From: Vibrio marisflavi CECT 7928
Lineage (GTDB): Bacteria > Pseudomonadota > Gammaproteobacteria > Enterobacterales > Vibrionaceae
DNA length: 64,000 bases
Assembly: GCF_921294215.1 (NCBI RefSeq)
Contig: NZ_CAKLDM010000002.1
Span: 1,364,001 to 1,428,000 of the forward strand
Reading direction: 5' to 3'
In this document: one piece after another, positions 29,249 through 37,656 of the stretch
How positions within the stretch are numbered: position 1 is the first letter of the stretch
How the letters are laid out: every line of letters starts with the position of its first letter
Program-made: the position numbers and the translations under genes
The notes under the pieces: generated by a model
The model's input: only the letters and a program-made list of their open reading frames with translations
Database searches by the model: none
Told to the model about the DNA's origin: nothing

Positions 29249-30682
29249 ATGAAGAATGTGCTGGTTTTAGGCGCTTCAGGATATATCGGTTCTCAACTTC
29301 TCACTGAATTAGCCAACCAAGGTTACAACGTCACTGGCGCAGCTAGAAATATTGACTACCTAAAGGCACGTTCCGCAACCAACCCGAACATCGAATTAAC
29401 CTATCTAGATTTAAATGATGTAGACAAAACAAAACAAGTTGTCGCGAATTTCGACATTGTCTATTTCCTTGTTCACGGTATGGCGCAAGGGCATGACTTT
29501 TTAAAGTACGAAATATCGTTGGCAGAGAACTTCAAAAGCGCCCTGATAAACAGTAATGTTAAACATGTCGTCTATGTCAGCTCTCTACAGCCCAAATCAG
29601 GGCACTCACAACACCTTTATGCAAGAAAGCTAACAGGCGATATTATTCGTCAAGCTAACATTCCTGTTATTGAGATTCGTGCTGGTATCGTTATCGGCCC
29701 GGGCTCCGCAGCCTTCGAGATTATGCGAGATTTCTGCTACAACCTGCCTATTTTAATCACCCCCAAATGGGTGGATTCCAAGGCCAACCCTATTGCCCTG
29801 AAAAATTTGAATCACTATTTGCTAAAACTCGCCGAAGTTAAGCCAAATAAGCATCATCTATACGAAATTGGTGGCCCTGACGTTTTGTCCTACAGAAAAC
29901 AGTTCAACGTTATCAACTCTGTTTTAGGAAAATCAACAAAGCTCATTTCAACACGCTTACTGACACCTAGGCTTGCATCATATTGGCTAAAATGGGTCAC
30001 GTCAGTCCCGGCTAGCATTGGTAAGGCTTTGTTGGCAGGTATTGACCACGACTTTATCGCTAACACAAAGGTCATTCATCGACTTTTTCCTCAAAAACTT
30101 GTTTCCTACCAAGAAATGGTTAAAGAGACGATTGCCAGTGAAGGCAAGTTTCTTAGAAGTGATGTATGGGGGTTTGAACCTGAAGCTTTGAAAAGGTGGC
30201 AACCCGGGTTTGGCTACTATGCCAAACACACTGGTGCGACTATTGAAACAGACTTAACCCATGAAGCACTTTGGCAAACAGTGAAAACGATAGGTAGCCG
30301 AGAAAGTGGCTACTTCTTTGCGGACATTTTATGGCGCACTAGAGAATGGCTTGATGTTTTAGCTGGCGGGAAGATACCAGTTCGCCGTACTCCATCCAAA
30401 GACAACCTAAAGGTGGGCGACTATATCGATTCGTGGAAAGTCATTCGCTGTGAGCCTAATAAATTTCTATCACTCTTCTTTGGAATGAAAGGCCCGGGCT
30501 TAGGCCGGTTGGAGTTTACAATTAAAGATTTGGGCCACAAACGCCAGTTGAATGTCACCGCTTGGTGGCACCCTAAAGGCTTTCGTGGCCTACTCTACTG
30601 GTTTACATTTATGCCCGCACACATGTTTATATTCAAAGGTATGGTGAGGGCAATTGTTAGCAAATCAAAAAAGCGGCTTTGA
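29249..30682 (+). CDS. ybjT: YbjT-like NAD(P)-binding SDR protein with DUF2867 domain
   Basis: 477 residues from ATG 29249, preceded by AAGGG; upstream frame to 29201 is unsupported. The N-terminal half is an atypical SDR/NmrA-type Rossmann domain (VLVLGASGYIGSQLL, VYFLVHGMAQG, ELRAGI-like EIRAGIVIGPGSAAFEIMRD). The C-terminal half is DUF2867 (SRESGYFFADILWRTREWLD, FGMKGPGLGRLEF). Length and motifs match E. coli YbjT (476 residues). It is a predicted NAD(P)-dependent enzyme or sensor with unknown substrate. Its 3' end overlaps the convergent alpha/beta hydrolase gene by 18 bp. Confidence 0.9.
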   Translation: MKNVLVLGASGYIGSQLLTELANQGYNVTGAARNIDYLKARSATNPNIELTYLDLNDVDKTKQVVANFDIVYFLVHGMAQGHDFLKYEISLAENFKSALINSNVKHVVYVSSLQPKSGHSQHLYARKLTGDIIRQANIPVIEIRAGIVIGPGSAAFEIMRDFCYNLPILITPKWVDSKANPIALKNLNHYLLKLAEVKPNKHHLYEIGGPDVLSYRKQFNVINSVLGKSTKLISTRLLTPRLASYWLKWVTSVPASIGKALLAGIDHDFIANTKVIHRLFPQKLVSYQEMVKETIASEGKFLRSDVWGFEPEALKRWQPGFGYYAKHTGATIETDLTHEALWQTVKTIGSRESGYFFADILWRTREWLDVLAGGKIPVRRTPSKDNLKVGDYIDSWKVIRCEPNKFLSLFFGMKGPGLGRLEFTIKDLGHKRQLNVTAWWHPKGFRGLLYWFTFMPAHMFIFKGMVRAIVSKSKKRL

Positions 30683-31498
30683 TGGCCTCTCCGCTACATC
30701 AATCGAACCCAGCACTTTCGAAATAACGCACTTGCAATCATCAATATAACCATTGGGATTTTCCGTTTTTGTTGACGCGCGGTAGATTGCCATTCCAGGC
30801 ATCAACTTCATCAAATCATTAACTATTGAATAAGGGTGTATGTAGTCTCGCTCTACGTGAATACATTTGGGGAGTATATTGTTTTTTCTGAGTATTGTGT
30901 CATTCACTATTGGTTTGCTACTGGTGATAACCCTCAGCATTAAAGTTAAAGTTTGAGTTTGTCGACTAAACAAAGATATAAGTGAATTCGCATTGTCTGG
31001 AGAGCGGGCTTTTAGCATATCGTACGCATCTGAGGTAACATATCGTTGAAAACCATCTTCACCCCCATATAAGTCGATCAGATCTGCAACCGCTTTAAAA
31101 GGCATAATATTTTCAGGAATAGGTTTATTTGCCCAAGCAGGCCGAATAAGAACTATATCTGCAACGTTTTTTGGGTACTTACTGGCAAAGGCCAAACAAA
31201 TAGCTGCACCCATCGAGATTCCACTTAGGACTACTTTTTCGATTCTTAAAAAATTGAGTAAGGCTCGTAAGTCATCGGCAAAGGTTTCAATTGACCATTC
31301 ACTTACATCTCCCCCATCCGACAGGCCATGCCCCCTGCACTCTAAAGTAATACAGCGCCGAGTGTTGTCTGGATAGATGGCTTTAGCCTGAGTATAGTCC
31401 GCGGTTAAACCATGTTGTACAACCAATGGTGTTCCTTCACCATGATTGTCGTAGTAGGAAAATGTCAATCCTTTATGTTTAAATGTGTGCAAAAACAT
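30665..31498 (-). CDS. Alpha/beta-hydrolase fold protein, catalytic His not evident
   Basis: 277 residues. It has the oxyanion-hole region VVQHGLTADYTQ, the LECRGHGLSDGG strand and the nucleophile elbow SGISMGAAICLAFA with a serine. An acid candidate lies in HVERDYIHP. At the position where the histidine normally sits (G.GH....P), the sequence reads RASTKTENPNGY without a histidine. It may therefore be an impaired hydrolase, or use another residue. It is last in a three-gene operon 9 nt after the TIM-barrel gene, so it probably acts on, or binds, an ester or lactone of the same pathway. The substrate is unknown. Confidence 0.82.
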   Translation of the reverse strand: MFLHTFKHKGLTFSYYDNHGEGTPLVVQHGLTADYTQAKAIYPDNTRRCITLECRGHGLSDGGDVSEWSIETFADDLRALLNFLRIEKVVLSGISMGAAICLAFASKYPKNVADIVLIRPAWANKPIPENIMPFKAVADLIDLYGGEDGFQRYVTSDAYDMLKARSPDNANSLISLFSRQTQTLTLMLRVITSSKPIVNDTILRKNNILPKCIHVERDYIHPYSIVNDLMKLMPGMAIYRASTKTENPNGYIDDCKCVISKVLGSIDVAERPSKPLF

Positions 31499-31507
31499 AT
31501 CGGCTTC

Positions 31508-32335
31508 TCACAGACAAGTTATTCTAGCATCAAGAAATTTGTACACATCGCTTGCTTCAGATTCACTAAATCCATGAGCTACGATGTCGCCTTTATATTT
31601 ATGTAACTCCAACAAATTCAAGTAGTGCCCATAATCCAAAACACCGTTACCTACCGTTGCAAAACTTCCATCAAAACTACGGTCCTTTGCATGCACTTGA
31701 GCAATATGTGGAGATAATAAAGTCAGCGCATCATCTAATATTTGATGTTGCTCTTCTATGCTAACGACATCAAACAAATTTGCAGGGTCTAAAATCACTC
31801 TTATTCTATCTGTCTGAAGCTCATCAATAAGCCGCTTCGCCTTTTGAGCAGAGTTCACCACATTCGCCAACTCTGGTTCAATGCCAAGATACACATCGTA
31901 TTTTTCCGCAATTAATATCGCTTCTCGCATTTCAGCTAATAAATCGCTCCAAGCCTCGTCAGTATTATTGTCTTTATGCCACTGCCATTGATTTGTTTGA
32001 CATCGAGTTCCTGTGCAAAGAGTCAGAAGCCTTGAGTCAAGTTGAACGGCTAGCTTTGCTAGTGTCTTTAGCCCGTTCAACCCCTTTTTTCGCACTTGGG
32101 CTGAACGGTGGATCATATTGTACGTAGCTGAAATAGAAGCAATTTCTACCCCAACTTCAACTACAGCAGCTTTTATTTCTTGAACAACGTTCCTAGGTAT
32201 TTCACTAGGCATAGAGTCTAAACCAGAACAAACCATGTTGTATGCAACAGACTGATAACCAGCTTTTGCTGCTTTTGTCAGCACTGTTCTAGGGTCGTTT
32301 CCTGAAAAGGTCTTTGCAAAAACACCTATTTTCAT
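31508..32335 (-). CDS. TIM-barrel sugar-phosphate isomerase/epimerase family protein
   Basis: 275 residues from ATG 32335 (MKIGVFAKTF), one base after the stop of the preceding oxidoreductase gene; the frame stays open upstream but only through that gene. This is the AP_endonuc_2/xylose-isomerase-like family (IolE, IolI, EboC relatives). Likely metal ligands lie in LGIEPELANVV (Glu), VILDPANLFD (Asp) and QVHAKDRSFDG (His, Asp). Members isomerise or epimerise keto-sugars and inositol derivatives. Paired with a Gfo/Idh dehydrogenase, it suggests a short oxidation-isomerisation route for an unidentified carbohydrate. Confidence 0.85.
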   Translation of the reverse strand: MKIGVFAKTFSGNDPRTVLTKAAKAGYQSVAYNMVCSGLDSMPSEIPRNVVQEIKAAVVEVGVEIASISATYNMIHRSAQVRKKGLNGLKTLAKLAVQLDSRLLTLCTGTRCQTNQWQWHKDNNTDEAWSDLLAEMREAILIAEKYDVYLGIEPELANVVNSAQKAKRLIDELQTDRIRVILDPANLFDVVSIEEQHQILDDALTLLSPHIAQVHAKDRSFDGSFATVGNGVLDYGHYLNLLELHKYKGDIVAHGFSESEASDVYKFLDARITCL

Positions 32336-32336
32336 C

Positions 32337-33404
32337 TTATAGTTCCCCCACAATATCAGAGAGATACACTTTTTCTCCCGTCTCAACACTTTTTGCAATG
32401 GCAAGCATGCCTTTAATTGATTCAATACCATCATCAATTGTTGCACCTAGCATTGGAGCACCGTTGAGAATAGAATCTGCAAAAGCCTCAACCTGACGAC
32501 GGTAAAAATGTCCATCAGCACCTAAAGGTCGGTACGTTGCCGCTGTTTCTTCATCAAATATTTCAACTTCTGACGTTTTGAAATACCATGGATTTTGCGT
32601 CTTACCAATAATACTCCCGTTTTCGCCATATACTTGAAAGCCCTCATGCCAATCCATGCGGACAGACACTGTTAAATCCAAATGCCCTAGCGTTCCATTT
32701 GCAAATTCAGTTTCTACAAACCAACAGCGCAATCCTGCGTCATCTTTGTATCGTGCCCGTACGGAAACAATATCTCCTGCCAAAAATCTTGCAGTGTCTA
32801 TTAGGTGGGAGCCATGAGCTAGCATGTAATAAGACTGTAAGTTTGCTTTAGGATCATTAACCGGCTTTTTCGCATCCGAAGATGTAACGATCAGTGGCTG
32901 CACTGCGTCTGTCACCGTATATCTGTGTGTCGAATCACAGTACCAAGCCTTTAATGCCGTCAACGCACCCATTTTATTCCTTATAAACCTTCGAGACTCT
33001 TGAAGGCCAATATCAAAACGTTTCATGTGAGCAACTTGAACAATTTTGCCGCTTTTTTTCATGGCTTCCTTGAGTGCGTACCCCTCTTCTAGAGATACAC
33101 CTAAAGGCTTTTCACATAGGACATGTTTTCCAGCGTGCAAAGCTTCCATCGAAGCGGTAACGTGAAACGCGTCTGAAGTCGCTATAATTACCGCATCAAG
33201 CTCTGGATCTGCTAGCATCTCACCATAAACTTTATACTGCTTTTTGGCTGCATGTGTAGCTGCCATGCGCTCCCGTAGCTCATCTGCTATATCACAGACG
33301 GCATAAAGCTCTGCATTTTTCGCTTTTGTACAACTCTCAAAATGAGCAGCCTGAGCAATAGGTCCACAACCCAATACACCAATTTTTAGTTTTCTTTCAC
33401 TCAT
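32337..33404 (-). CDS. Gfo/Idh/MocA family NAD(P)-dependent oxidoreductase
   Basis: 355 residues from ATG 33404 (MSERKLKIGVLGCGPIAQ). The N-terminal Rossmann motif is GVLGCGPIAQAAH. DAVIIATSDAFHV and CEKPLGVSLEEG follow, with the catalytic Lys in EKP. The C-terminal domain has DLTVSVRMDWHEGFQVYGENGSI. The family oxidises hydroxyl groups of sugars and inositols. It is the first gene of a three-gene operon, divergent from the SgrR-like regulator with a ~110-bp shared promoter region. Confidence 0.9.
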   Translation of the reverse strand: MSERKLKIGVLGCGPIAQAAHFESCTKAKNAELYAVCDIADELRERMAATHAAKKQYKVYGEMLADPELDAVIIATSDAFHVTASMEALHAGKHVLCEKPLGVSLEEGYALKEAMKKSGKIVQVAHMKRFDIGLQESRRFIRNKMGALTALKAWYCDSTHRYTVTDAVQPLIVTSSDAKKPVNDPKANLQSYYMLAHGSHLIDTARFLAGDIVSVRARYKDDAGLRCWFVETEFANGTLGHLDLTVSVRMDWHEGFQVYGENGSIIGKTQNPWYFKTSEVEIFDEETAATYRPLGADGHFYRRQVEAFADSILNGAPMLGATIDDGIESIKGMLAIAKSVETGEKVYLSDIVGEL

Positions 33405-33515
33405 TGTTATATCCAACTTATTTTCTACATATGCCAATCGATGATCTTGTGAACAGTATTGTCGATTAAACTGTGCTATAAAATTGATGAAAATTCCTTT
33501 TTTACTTCCTATTTT

Positions 33516-35234
33516 ATGCATCGCCCACAATTAGAATCTCAATATATTAAGCTGCTCAACTTGTTTGGAAATCACCAACAAAAGACGACATTAAGCCAGA
33601 TATCATCTGCTCTTTTCTGTTCAACAAGACACGCAAGAAATATCATCAAGGATATGCAAAATAGAGGCTGGCTATTATGGAGTTCACAACATGGAAGAGG
33701 AAAAAAATCAACTCTAAAACTTTTCTTTAATGATTTTGAATTCAACGAATTATGTGTAAAAAGTAGAGTTGAACAAGGCCGGCAGGCAGAGGCATATTCA
33801 CTTATCCACCAAGATGAGAAAAGCTTAGAGCAATTTATTTCTCGTCGCTTTGGTTATGAAGTTCGTAATGATAAACGAGTATTACGCGTACCGTATTATC
33901 GTTCGATGCCCAACCTTGAACCATGCTCTGCTTTGAGGCGTTCAGAAATGCATCTTGTCAGGCAAGTATTTAATGGACTGACAGCCTATAATGAGGAAAA
34001 ACAGGAAGTCATTGGGGATATCGCATTTTATTGGAAGCAGATAGATGACCTAACTTGGAAGTTCTACTTAAGGCCAGGGGTTTATTTCCACAATGGCAAA
34101 ATACTAGATTCAGCCGATGTCGTCTGGTCTCTTAAAAGATGCAAAGATAGCTCTAATGTGTTTGACCATCTAGTTGAAATTAAGGCCAGTGATTCGTTAA
34201 GCGTCACTATCCGATTAAATCAATGTGACAGAAAGCTACCACTATTACTTTCAGACATTAGTGCAATGATACTGCCAAACAAACGTGCAGGTATTTCCGA
34301 GTTTTCTTCTTATCCTGTAGGGACTGGCGCATTTCGAGTAAAAGCAAACGATGAATATCATCTGCAATTGCAAGCGTTTGACAGGTACTTTGGCTTTCGC
34401 TCCCTCATTGATGAAGTAGATATAGTTACGATTCCATACACACAAAGTCACTCTACACCCATTTCCACAGACTACTTTTCGCAGCCGGGAAAAAAGATCC
34501 TTTCTGGCTGGGTTGACAATTCAACAATCAACGATGACACGAGTGCGTTTAAAGAGACGCTGATTGAGCAAGGAGCCTATTTTCTGATTTATGATAGTCG
34601 TCAACCAGAGTTTGAAAATCCTGCCATTCGAAATTGGTTTAATGAAGCGTTGCAAGATTGCTACCTTCTAAGCCAACTGCCTCTACACGAAAGACCGTAT
34701 TGGATGCCTGCCAAAAGCTTTATGCCAGATTATTGGCATACATCCGTCAACTCAGATAGAACTGGACCCACAAACGATTCATTTGTATTGGCTTACTGTA
34801 CAGACCACCCTGAATACCAAATGTTCTCCGAAGCAATACAGCATTTGCTGGCGCAGCACAACATACGTTTAACGTTAAAGGAAATAGAATACGCTCAATG
34901 GTCAGCTGGCGAGGTTTACGCTGATATATGGTTGGGTTCGGTTATGATTCCTGAACCGAGGCTTTGGTGTTGCTGTAAATGGTTATTTGACACCCCAGTT
35001 GTACGTTGCTCGCTAACTGGAACAGATAAGAACCTACTTGACCAACTACAAATCAAGTGGGTATCAGGGCAAATTTCAGATGAGGAAGTTATTTCTCAAA
35101 GTTTAGCTTTAGGCTGGGTTCGGCCTCTGTTCCACCATTGGCTAAAATTGAATTGCTCAACAAAAGCCAAAGGTGTGAAACTAAACAGTTTAGGATGGTT
35201 CGATTTTAAGTCAATATGGTTGGCAGAAGACTAA
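33516..35234 (+). CDS. SgrR-like transcriptional regulator with solute-binding domain
   Basis: 572 residues from ATG 33516. The N-terminal ~110 residues form an SgrR_N winged helix (QISSALFCSTRHARNIIKDMQNRGWLLWSSQHGRGKKS). The rest is an SBP_bac_5 peptide/solute-binding domain (LVRQVFNGLTAYNEEKQEVIGDIAFYW, WKFYLRPGVYFHNGKILDSADVVWSLKR). It has no signal peptide, so the sensor is cytoplasmic. E. coli SgrR senses sugar-phosphate stress and activates sgrS; no SgrS-like RNA is seen here. Its divergent position suggests it controls the oxidoreductase/epimerase/hydrolase operon in response to an intermediate. Confidence 0.88.
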   Translation: MHRPQLESQYIKLLNLFGNHQQKTTLSQISSALFCSTRHARNIIKDMQNRGWLLWSSQHGRGKKSTLKLFFNDFEFNELCVKSRVEQGRQAEAYSLIHQDEKSLEQFISRRFGYEVRNDKRVLRVPYYRSMPNLEPCSALRRSEMHLVRQVFNGLTAYNEEKQEVIGDIAFYWKQIDDLTWKFYLRPGVYFHNGKILDSADVVWSLKRCKDSSNVFDHLVEIKASDSLSVTIRLNQCDRKLPLLLSDISAMILPNKRAGISEFSSYPVGTGAFRVKANDEYHLQLQAFDRYFGFRSLIDEVDIVTIPYTQSHSTPISTDYFSQPGKKILSGWVDNSTINDDTSAFKETLIEQGAYFLIYDSRQPEFENPAIRNWFNEALQDCYLLSQLPLHERPYWMPAKSFMPDYWHTSVNSDRTGPTNDSFVLAYCTDHPEYQMFSEAIQHLLAQHNIRLTLKEIEYAQWSAGEVYADIWLGSVMIPEPRLWCCCKWLFDTPVVRCSLTGTDKNLLDQLQIKWVSGQISDEEVISQSLALGWVRPLFHHWLKLNCSTKAKGVKLNSLGWFDFKSIWLAED

Positions 35235-35246
35235 CCAGAAATAACA

Positions 35247-35903
35247 TTAGCACTCAATACTAAACGGAATCTCTGCTAGTCGATCACCCTTGTTTGCCGG
35301 GAATACTAAATATTCACCGTGGTATTTCACCGCTGATTTATAATCTGTTACTTTGTGAACTAAAAAACCTGCTTGATAGGCTTTCTCAATAAATTCTTGG
35401 TGATTACCTCGCACGAACCAGCTCATCGGTTTCACTAGCGTTTCTGCATCAAAACATGAGTCACACTGTTCAGAACAAAGAGCAAGCGAGTTTTGGCTCT
35501 CAGTAAATAACTGAACTTTACCACCAAGAGTTAAAGGTTCAGACGTTGAGACTTCCCAATCTAGCGTTTCCATTGCATCAAGAAAGCTCTCTACTTGGCT
35601 ATCAAGTACGTCTTTCACTTCATTTTGTGGAAAAAATTCACCATAAAGCTGCGAGATTTTTCTAAACGTGAAATTGATCGCCGCATCGTTACCTTTAGAG
35701 CGACCCATTTTTTGCCATCGAGATAGGTCGTCAAAGACGCTACGAGAGAACCTTTGTGTCTTTAATGATTTAGTAATCCAACGAACTAAAAAGTGGTTGT
35801 TAGCCACTGGCGCATCCACCAGCTTGCCGCTTTTATGTTGCTCTGACAGCTCACTTAGTGCGGTATTAACCAACTCTTTAATTTCAAATATGTATTCAGC
35901 CAC
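35247..35903 (-). CDS. DUF2913 family protein
   Basis: 218 residues from GTG 35903, which overlaps the stop codon of the upstream bcr gene (TAGTG), so translation is probably coupled; the frame is open to 35981 only inside bcr. No signal peptide or membrane segment. Recognisable stretches are GKLVDAPVANNHFLVRWITKSLKTQRF and MSWFVRGNHQEFIEKAYQAGFLVHKV. I match it from memory to DUF2913, found mainly in Vibrionaceae and enterics. Function is unknown. It contains several cysteines (CSEQCDSC) that might bind metal. Confidence 0.72.
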   Translation of the reverse strand: MAEYIFEIKELVNTALSELSEQHKSGKLVDAPVANNHFLVRWITKSLKTQRFSRSVFDDLSRWQKMGRSKGNDAAINFTFRKISQLYGEFFPQNEVKDVLDSQVESFLDAMETLDWEVSTSEPLTLGGKVQLFTESQNSLALCSEQCDSCFDAETLVKPMSWFVRGNHQEFIEKAYQAGFLVHKVTDYKSAVKYHGEYLVFPANKGDRLAEIPFSIEC

Positions 35904-37111
35904 TACGCCTTTCTTCCGAATGTCCAATAAAAAGCAATGGAGAGAATCGAACAACCTGACATCACCCAAACCATAGGCCAAACGGCCATCCCCGGTAAGG
36001 CTGCAACCACGGCACCGACTACTGCTCCCATTCCGAAGCGAAGAGTACCAGATAAAGAGGCTGCGGTGCCAGCCATTGTTGGGTAAGCGCTAAGCAACAA
36101 GGCCATCGAGTTACTACCAATAACTGATATTGTAGCAATGTATAAGATTACGGATGGTACTGTGCCCCAAAGCCCCCAATTGAGTGCCCAACCCACTAAA
36201 AGCCCTATCCCGCCAAGTAGTTGAAGCACTAGCCCTATCCTCAACATTGCGTGAAGGCCCAATATTTTTACCAAGCGACCATTTAAAGTGGTCAAGATAA
36301 TCAAGGCGACAACATTTAAGCCATAAAGGTACGCAAATTGGTTCGGTGATACGCCATAGATATCGATGTAAACAAAAGAACCGGCTGTAAAAAATGCAAA
36401 CATCCCAGCAAATGAAAATGCGCTAGATAGAATAAGACCTACAGACGTTGGATTCTTCACTAGCTTGATATAGTTTTTCAGCGTCGTTCTCATATTTAGC
36501 GTCTGACGCTGATGTACTTGCAGGGTTTCAGGGATCTTGTAGTAAACCATTATCAAAGCCACTACCGCATATACAGCTAGTACCCAATAAATTGAGCGCC
36601 ATCCAAACCACATCGCCAAGTGACCTCCTAACATTGGCGCAACTAGCGGAGCTAAAGTCATGACCAAAGTTATAAAAGACATTGCTTTGGCAAAGTCTTC
36701 GCGATTAAACATATCGCGAATAACAGCTTGTATGACTACCGCAGAGGCAGCTCCCGATAAGCCCTGTATCACTCGCAAGAAGTTAAGGGTATCGATACTA
36801 TGAACAGTCGCAGTCAACATGGCCGTAAGAGCAAAACACAGTACGCCAATAATCAGGACTGGTCGACGACCATAGCTATCAGAAATTGGACCATGAAAAA
36901 GCTGACCAATCGCAAATCCAGCGCCGTAAGCCGTTAAGCTAAGTTGGACTGCACCAGTATCCGCCATAAGATCTTTTGCGATAGCAGGCATCGCTGGTAC
37001 ATACATGTCGATAGCGAGTGGCGTTAGAGCACTTATCGCACCCAATACGATAAATATAAAAAACGATAAGGGATTAGGCTGCACCGCTGCAGCTTGAGAT
37101 TTCGCTAGCAT
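35903..37111 (-). CDS. bcr: Bcr/CflA-type multidrug efflux MFS transporter
   Basis: 402 residues, twelve predicted membrane segments. DHA1 antiporter features: AIDMYVPAMPAIAKDL in TM1, LSLTAYGAGFAIGQLFHGPISDSYGRRPVL (motif A) and LRVIQGLSGAASAVV. Members export bicyclomycin, sulfonamides or dipeptides with proton antiport. Its neighbours downstream, rsuA and radD, fit the E. coli order bcr-rsuA-radD, although four genes intervene or follow here. A 19-bp palindrome lies ~80 bp upstream of the start. Confidence 0.92.
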   Translation of the reverse strand: MLAKSQAAAVQPNPLSFFIFIVLGAISALTPLAIDMYVPAMPAIAKDLMADTGAVQLSLTAYGAGFAIGQLFHGPISDSYGRRPVLIIGVLCFALTAMLTATVHSIDTLNFLRVIQGLSGAASAVVIQAVIRDMFNREDFAKAMSFITLVMTLAPLVAPMLGGHLAMWFGWRSIYWVLAVYAVVALIMVYYKIPETLQVHQRQTLNMRTTLKNYIKLVKNPTSVGLILSSAFSFAGMFAFFTAGSFVYIDIYGVSPNQFAYLYGLNVVALIILTTLNGRLVKILGLHAMLRIGLVLQLLGGIGLLVGWALNWGLWGTVPSVILYIATISVIGSNSMALLLSAYPTMAGTAASLSGTLRFGMGAVVGAVVAALPGMAVWPMVWVMSGCSILSIAFYWTFGRKA

Positions 37112-37192
37112 AAGACTCCAAAATAAAAGGTATCTCAGAAAATAAGATCTGTTATAGAGCTGGCGACTTAAAGATTAAGTTTTATGCCATTT

Positions 37193-37211
37193 CATATGCC
37201 ATTGGCATATG
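37193..37211. promoter_or_regulatory. 19-bp palindrome upstream of bcr, candidate operator
   Basis: CATATGCCA and TGGCATATG are perfect 9-bp arms around a single T, 81 bp before the bcr start. The size suits a dimeric repressor site. No cognate regulator is adjacent, and I cannot name the protein. Confidence 0.5.
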
Positions 37212-37656
37212 TTACTCATGCGTTGCCTTCAAAGGCACACAGACCCTGTAAAGTGTCAGCGGTCAAACAAACAGTAAGAAACAACAGAGACACTAAGGCA
37301 GGAGAAGCCCTGAATTCGCCTTAGAGATAAAGTTGTAGGTAAATTGATAAAATGAGTTCAGGTATGCTGACCAAGGATATTATCCATCAAGTCAATAAAA
37401 AGGACTAGTTCCTATTAGGAAACAATCTATTTCCCAAATAGTTTTAAGGTTGAGATGTAAACGTATAACTTAGTTTTCTATTTCATCACTGTGTATCTGA
37501 TAGAAAGCTGACATAAAACCCTCGCCACTCACGCACCATTAAGCAGATTTTCACTCGGCTAGGGTTTCCAGCTTACTCACACCATCGTTACTTCCAGCCT
37601 GTCTAGGATTCCCAATAGGAAAGTATTAATTAACTAAGGTATAACTCGGATTTTTT
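37212..37656. other. Intergenic region between bcr and the GH18 gene
   Basis: 445 bp with no gene visible. It contains an inverted repeat GTTCC-TATTA-GGAAAC near 37408-37423 and, close to the GH18 start, a related AATAGGAAAG. No good ribosome site precedes the GH18 ATG at 37657. I could not identify promoters with confidence. Confidence 0.4.

Noticed and set aside
33405..33515. SgrS-like small RNA beside the SgrR-like gene
   Set aside because: The divergent gap is only ~110 bp and shows no ptsG-pairing segment or terminator hairpin.
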